Origin: UBA4416 sp043719555
Lineage (GTDB): Bacteria > Bacteroidota > Bacteroidia > B-17B0 > Aurantibacillaceae
Length of the DNA: 9,872 bases
Assembly: GCA_043719555.1 (NCBI GenBank)
Contig: JAYSTR010000131.1
Span: forward strand, 1 to 9,872
Direction: 5' to 3'
Under the pieces are notes generated by a model. It saw only the letters and a list, made by a program, of their open reading frames with translations, searched no databases and was not told the DNA's origin. The position numbers and the translations under genes are program-made. This document shows positions 7,392-9,872 of this stretch, one piece after another; within the stretch, counting starts at the first letter, position 1, and the number at the start of each line of letters is the position of its first letter.

Positions 7392-7418
7392 AGATTTAAA
7401 TATATAAATTTTAAATCT
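7392..7418. repeat. AT-rich perfect inverted repeat downstream of the YciO-type gene
   Basis: AGATTTAAA (7392-7400) and TTTAAATCT (7410-7418) form a perfect 9-bp stem with a 9-nt loop in the 63-bp gap between the 7441-8064 gene and the 5338-7377 gene. It may be a weak terminator for the former. A run of six T follows it on the plus strand, but no plus-strand gene ends here; on the minus strand the following bases are TTACAATTAC. Confidence 0.3.
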
Positions 7419-7440
7419 GTTTTTTATGAAAAATAAAATT

Positions 7441-8064
7441 TTAAGATAAAATATCCAGTGATCCTAAGCCCTCTCTCAACACAATAATTTCATCAGCAGT
7501 GCAGTCTAATACAGTTGACGCATATAGATTACCAAACCCACCATCAATAACAATATCTACTTTTTTTTCGTAGTGTTGATGTATGTTTTCAGGGTCAGTA
7601 TAATAATCCATCACTTCATCATCCGTATTATGTAAACTCGTTGTAATTATTGGATTTCCAAGAGCTTCAATAATTGTTTTGCAGATGTTATTATCCGGAA
7701 CTCGTATACCAACCGTTTTTTTATCTTGTTTTAATAATTTAGGTACATTATTATTAGCTTCTAAAATAAAAGTATATGGGCCAGGTAAGGCTTTTTTCAT
7801 TACCCTAAACAACGCATTTGGTATAGGCTTGGTGTAATTAGATAAATGACTTAAGTCGCTACAAACAAAAGAAAAATTAGCTTTTTCGGGTTTAATGTTT
7901 TTAAGCTTACACAATTTTTCAATGGCTTTTGGTTTTGTAATATCACAACCAATAGAATATACAGTATCAGTTGGGTAAATAATTAACCCATCATTTTTTA
8001 AGCAATCAATAATTAATTGAATGTCTTTTTCGTGAGGATTATCGTAATTAATTCGTAATAGCAT
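7441..8064 (-). CDS. Sua5/YrdC/YciO family protein, YciO-like (possible threonylcarbamoyl-AMP synthase)
   Basis: YrdC-fold protein of 207 residues. Members such as TsaC/Sua5 make threonylcarbamoyl-AMP from threonine, bicarbonate and ATP for tRNA t6A37. Seen: IIYPTDTVYSIGCDI (28-42), NFSFVCSDLSHLSNY (63-77), LPGPYTFILEA (93-103), KKTVGIRVPDN (115-125), IITTSLHNTDDE (139-150), VDIVIDGGFG (169-178) and VLREGLG (195-201). These blocks match E. coli YciO better than TsaC or long Sua5, and there is no extra C-terminal Sua5 domain. The classical K-x-R segment reads KNIKP (55-59), and the usual SxN pattern is TSLHN. TC-AMP synthesis is therefore possible but not assured. Start choice: the ATG at 8062-8064. 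An upstream in-frame ATG at 8106 would add 14 hydrophobic residues not expected in the family and would begin inside the terminator stem at 8105-8114. Confidence 0.85.
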   Translation of the reverse strand: MLLRINYDNPHEKDIQLIIDCLKNDGLIIYPTDTVYSIGCDITKPKAIEKLCKLKNIKPEKANFSFVCSDLSHLSNYTKPIPNALFRVMKKALPGPYTFILEANNNVPKLLKQDKKTVGIRVPDNNICKTIIEALGNPIITTSLHNTDDEVMDYYTDPENIHQHYEKKVDIVIDGGFGNLYASTVLDCTADEIIVLREGLGSLDILS

Positions 8065-8104
8065 GCTATAAAGATATACTAAATAAATGGCACTTTTATA
8101 AAAC

Positions 8105-8134
8105 AATAAAGGCGACCAGATGGCCGCCTTTATT
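8105..8134 (-). terminator. Intrinsic terminator of the T9SS-cargo gene
   Basis: Perfect 10-bp arms AATAAAGGCG (8105-8114) and CGCCTTTATT (8125-8134) flank a 10-nt loop that can pair two further G-C pairs (8116-8117 with 8122-8123). On the minus strand the stem is followed by GTTTTATAAAA. It starts 20 bp past the stop codon at 8155-8157, as expected for a rho-independent terminator of that gene. It is far more GC-rich than the other hairpins in the window and should insulate the next gene. Confidence 0.8.
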
Positions 8135-8154
8135 AGTAATAGTATAAACTAAAA

Positions 8155-9872
8155 TTATTTAGATACAACAAATTTAGTTACAACTGATTTGCTATTGTTA
8201 GCATTAACAGTTAAAAAGTATAAACCATTGTTAAAGTTGCTTAAGTTTAAGTTTACTTTGTTTAATCCGTTGTTACCAGCAACATTAGATGTATAAACAA
8301 CTTGACCAACTGCATTAGTAACAACTACATTCATATCAGCTTTATCAGCTAACACAACTTCTAAAGTACCATTGCTTGAAGCAGGGTTAGGATAGAAACC
8401 TAATTTAGATACAAAAGTGTTTTTGTTTTCTTTGATACCAACTGAACATAATAAATCGCTTGTAGGTATTTCAGCATAAACGATTTCTTTTAAATCACCT
8501 TGGTTGTCAATATCAGTTGCAGTTTGTCCAACACCATAACCAGGATATAAATCACGTTCATAAATTAAATGAACTTTACCATCTACATTTTTAGCCATTG
8601 ATGCATAAACTGATTCGTAAGGTAAATCATTTAATGGATCAACTACTTTATCTAATTGAATAGTTGGGCCAAAGTTTGCTCCTCCATCACAAGATTTCAT
8701 AACATAAACGTGTCTAACGTTTTTTCCAGAACCAACTAAGTTATCTAAACTATCAACCATTGAAGAGTAAGATACATATAATATATTATTATTATCAAAT
8801 GCAGCGCTTGGGAAAGAAGTTAATGAATTTCCATAAGAACCAAAAGGATTATCTGCAGCAGGAGTTGTAGTTGCAGGGAAAGTAATCCAGTTATCATTAT
8901 TCACATCTTCAATAGCTGCAATCATAACTGCACTTGAACCATTATCTGTTTCATTTGCACCAACAACACCATCAGCCATTGATTCATTCCACATATATAA
9001 TCCATCAGTAGTTGGATAATAGCTGTATGTTTGAGTTGTAGCTACTGCATCTTGTAAAATTCTCATTCTACCAAAAAATACATAAGCCATGTTATTATTA
9101 TCTAAAGTAATAGCAAATGTACCATCGTTAGTTTCTAAAGTGTCAGCATTACCATCAGGATATACATCAGATGTTGTAGTTGTATGATCCCACTTAGTAA
9201 TAGGGCATTTGTAAATAGTACGAGATGACCATGTAACACCACCATCTGTAGATTTAGTCATAACAACATCTCTATCAGTATCACCAGCTACAATTGCAAC
9301 AACTGGTCCGTTAGCAGCAATAGCATAAGCATCACCACCAAAACCTTTAAAAGATGCAGAAGTTAAACCAGTAGGAACTTGATTAACGATATCCCAAGTT
9401 GCACCACCATTAATAGAACGGCTAAATACAACAGCTCCATCTAAACCTTGCCATAATGCACCACCAGAACCAACTGGGTAAGTTAATGAAATTGCATAAA
9501 TAGTATCTCCACCACCTACTGAAGAAGAAACCATACGAGGCCAAAAGTTACCACCAGTTGTAGCTGTAGGAACAGCTGTAGTGCTATTAGCCCAAGCCCC
9601 AGTACCTTTAGTAGTACGAGAAGCTAAATTTAATTTAGCTGCACCACCAGCATGTGCTAATACTAAATCTTTACCAGCACGAGTGTTTACGATATTTCCC
9701 CATCCAACACGTACATTCTCAATACGAGCAGTTGGTTCTGCAGCCCAACCTGTGCCATTGTTATAATTGTAACCAGTACCACGATTAGCGTAAGCTGTAG
9801 TAGCATCAGTATATTCAATAGTCCAAGCAGCTGCCATAGAGCCATCGCGGTTAACTACTAAACGATCTGCAA
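8155..9872 (-). CDS. T9SS-exported Asp-box (BNR) beta-propeller protein, C-terminal part (gene truncated by right window edge)
   Basis: The reading frame is open through the right edge (last full codon 9868-9870), so the N-terminus is missing. The ATG at 9835-9837 is internal: ADRLVVNRDGS precedes it in frame. 571 residues are visible, numbered from the edge. Asp-box motifs S-x-(D/N)-G-G-x-(T/N)-(W/F) occur as SINGGATW (152-159), STDGGVTW (207-214) and SCDGGANF (393-400). These mark sialidase- or sortilin-type propellers, but no sialidase catalytic set is evident. Repeated blade-like segments include DNNNMAYVFFG and DNNNILYVSYS. The last 82 residues (490-571), from LGFYPNPAS through NGLYFLTVNA to KFVVSK, are a type A T9SS sorting domain, normally removed on export to the cell surface. 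Inference: a secreted or surface-attached adhesin, glycan-binding or structural protein. It has its own terminator at 8105-8134. Confidence 0.88.
   Translation of the reverse strand, partial: ADRLVVNRDGSMAAAWTIEYTDATTAYANRGTGYNYNNGTGWAAEPTARIENVRVGWGNIVNTRAGKDLVLAHAGGAAKLNLASRTTKGTGAWANSTTAVPTATTGGNFWPRMVSSSVGGGDTIYAISLTYPVGSGGALWQGLDGAVVFSRSINGGATWDIVNQVPTGLTSASFKGFGGDAYAIAANGPVVAIVAGDTDRDVVMTKSTDGGVTWSSRTIYKCPITKWDHTTTTSDVYPDGNADTLETNDGTFAITLDNNNMAYVFFGRMRILQDAVATTQTYSYYPTTDGLYMWNESMADGVVGANETDNGSSAVMIAAIEDVNNDNWITFPATTTPAADNPFGSYGNSLTSFPSAAFDNNNILYVSYSSMVDSLDNLVGSGKNVRHVYVMKSCDGGANFGPTIQLDKVVDPLNDLPYESVYASMAKNVDGKVHLIYERDLYPGYGVGQTATDIDNQGDLKEIVYAEIPTSDLLCSVGIKENKNTFVSKLGFYPNPASSNGTLEVVLADKADMNVVVTNAVGQVVYTSNVAGNNGLNKVNLNLSNFNNGLYFLTVNANNSKSVVTKFVVSK
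8158..8403 (-). other. Type IX secretion C-terminal sorting domain (encoded segment)
   Basis: This segment encodes the last 82 residues of the Asp-box protein. It has the hallmarks of the type A (Por/TIGR04183-like) sorting signal: an opening GFYPNPA, a middle VTNAVGQVVYTSNVAG, then NLSNFNNGLYFLTV and a terminal KFVVSK. It directs the protein through the outer-membrane type IX translocon and implies that the genome encodes a T9SS. Confidence 0.92.

Noticed and set aside
7392..7425. Inverted repeat plus six-T run as a plus-strand intrinsic terminator.
   Set aside because: No plus-strand gene ends there, and the stem is entirely AT-rich; kept only as a possible weak hairpin.
8065..8106. An upstream start (ATG at 8106) for the YciO-type gene, adding 14 residues.
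   Set aside because: The added residues are hydrophobic and atypical for the family, and the codon lies inside the terminator stem of the preceding gene.
9581..9766. Plus-strand open frame near the right edge.
   Set aside because: Antisense to the T9SS-cargo gene, whose frame continues to the window edge.
9835..9837. ATG at 9837 as the true start of the T9SS-cargo gene.
   Set aside because: The frame continues upstream with a plausible propeller strand (LVVNRDGS), and a T9SS cargo needs a signal peptide, which is not found here.
1..9872. A new defence, mobile or multigene system.
   Set aside because: All genes but one are recognisable as housekeeping or common Bacteroidota envelope types. 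There is no integrase, transposase, reverse transcriptase, nuclease, toxin, CRISPR-like spacing or tRNA attachment site.

Overview
The window reads as an ordinary chromosomal segment of a Bacteroidota (Bacteroidetes) bacterium, probably near the Flavobacteriia/Cytophagia grade. Four things point there. The DNA is strongly AT-rich. None of the gene starts examined has a GGAGG-type ribosome binding site (the leaders are A-rich). Promoter-like TAnnTTTG boxes occur. The protein set is also typical: a type IX secretion (T9SS) C-terminal sorting domain, a PD40 propeller protein with N-terminal TPRs, an OmpA-type coiled-coil lipoprotein start, and dxr directly followed by a two-PDZ rseP.

Layout from left to right. 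The minus strand holds the 5' two-thirds or so of a coiled-coil lipoprotein gene that runs off the left edge (1-584), then a secreted protein of unknown function (671-1483). A GC-rich imperfect inverted repeat (1498-1555) separates that gene from rseP (1578-2945). rseP lies 2 bp downstream of dxr (2948-4129), so these two form a tight operon. hemH (4311-5324) is the only plus-strand gene. It diverges from dxr across a 181-bp spacer that carries a promoter-like box and a degenerate dispersed-repeat-like stretch. hemH converges, with only 13 bp between stop codons, on a minus-strand gene for an exported TPR/PD40/SPOR-like protein (5338-7377). Further right on the minus strand come a YciO-type member of the Sua5/YrdC family (7441-8064), a clear intrinsic terminator (8105-8134), and the 3' part of a large T9SS-exported Asp-box propeller protein that runs off the right edge (8155-9872).

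Functionally the window mixes core metabolism with envelope biology. The core genes are Dxr (MEP isoprenoid pathway), ferrochelatase (last step of heme synthesis) and the YrdC-fold protein (tRNA t6A-related or paralogous). The envelope genes are the site-2 protease RseP, the lipoprotein, the TPR/PD40 protein, the 270-residue exported protein and the T9SS cargo.

I found no mobile element, CRISPR array, tRNA, rRNA or phage gene, and nothing that looks like a new multigene system. The points most worth a second look are the four-cysteine segment in ferrochelatase, the domain order of the PD40 protein, the YciO identity of the Sua5-family gene, the unnamed 270-residue protein, and the GC-rich repeat hairpin. 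No intergenic stretch exceeds 300 bp.
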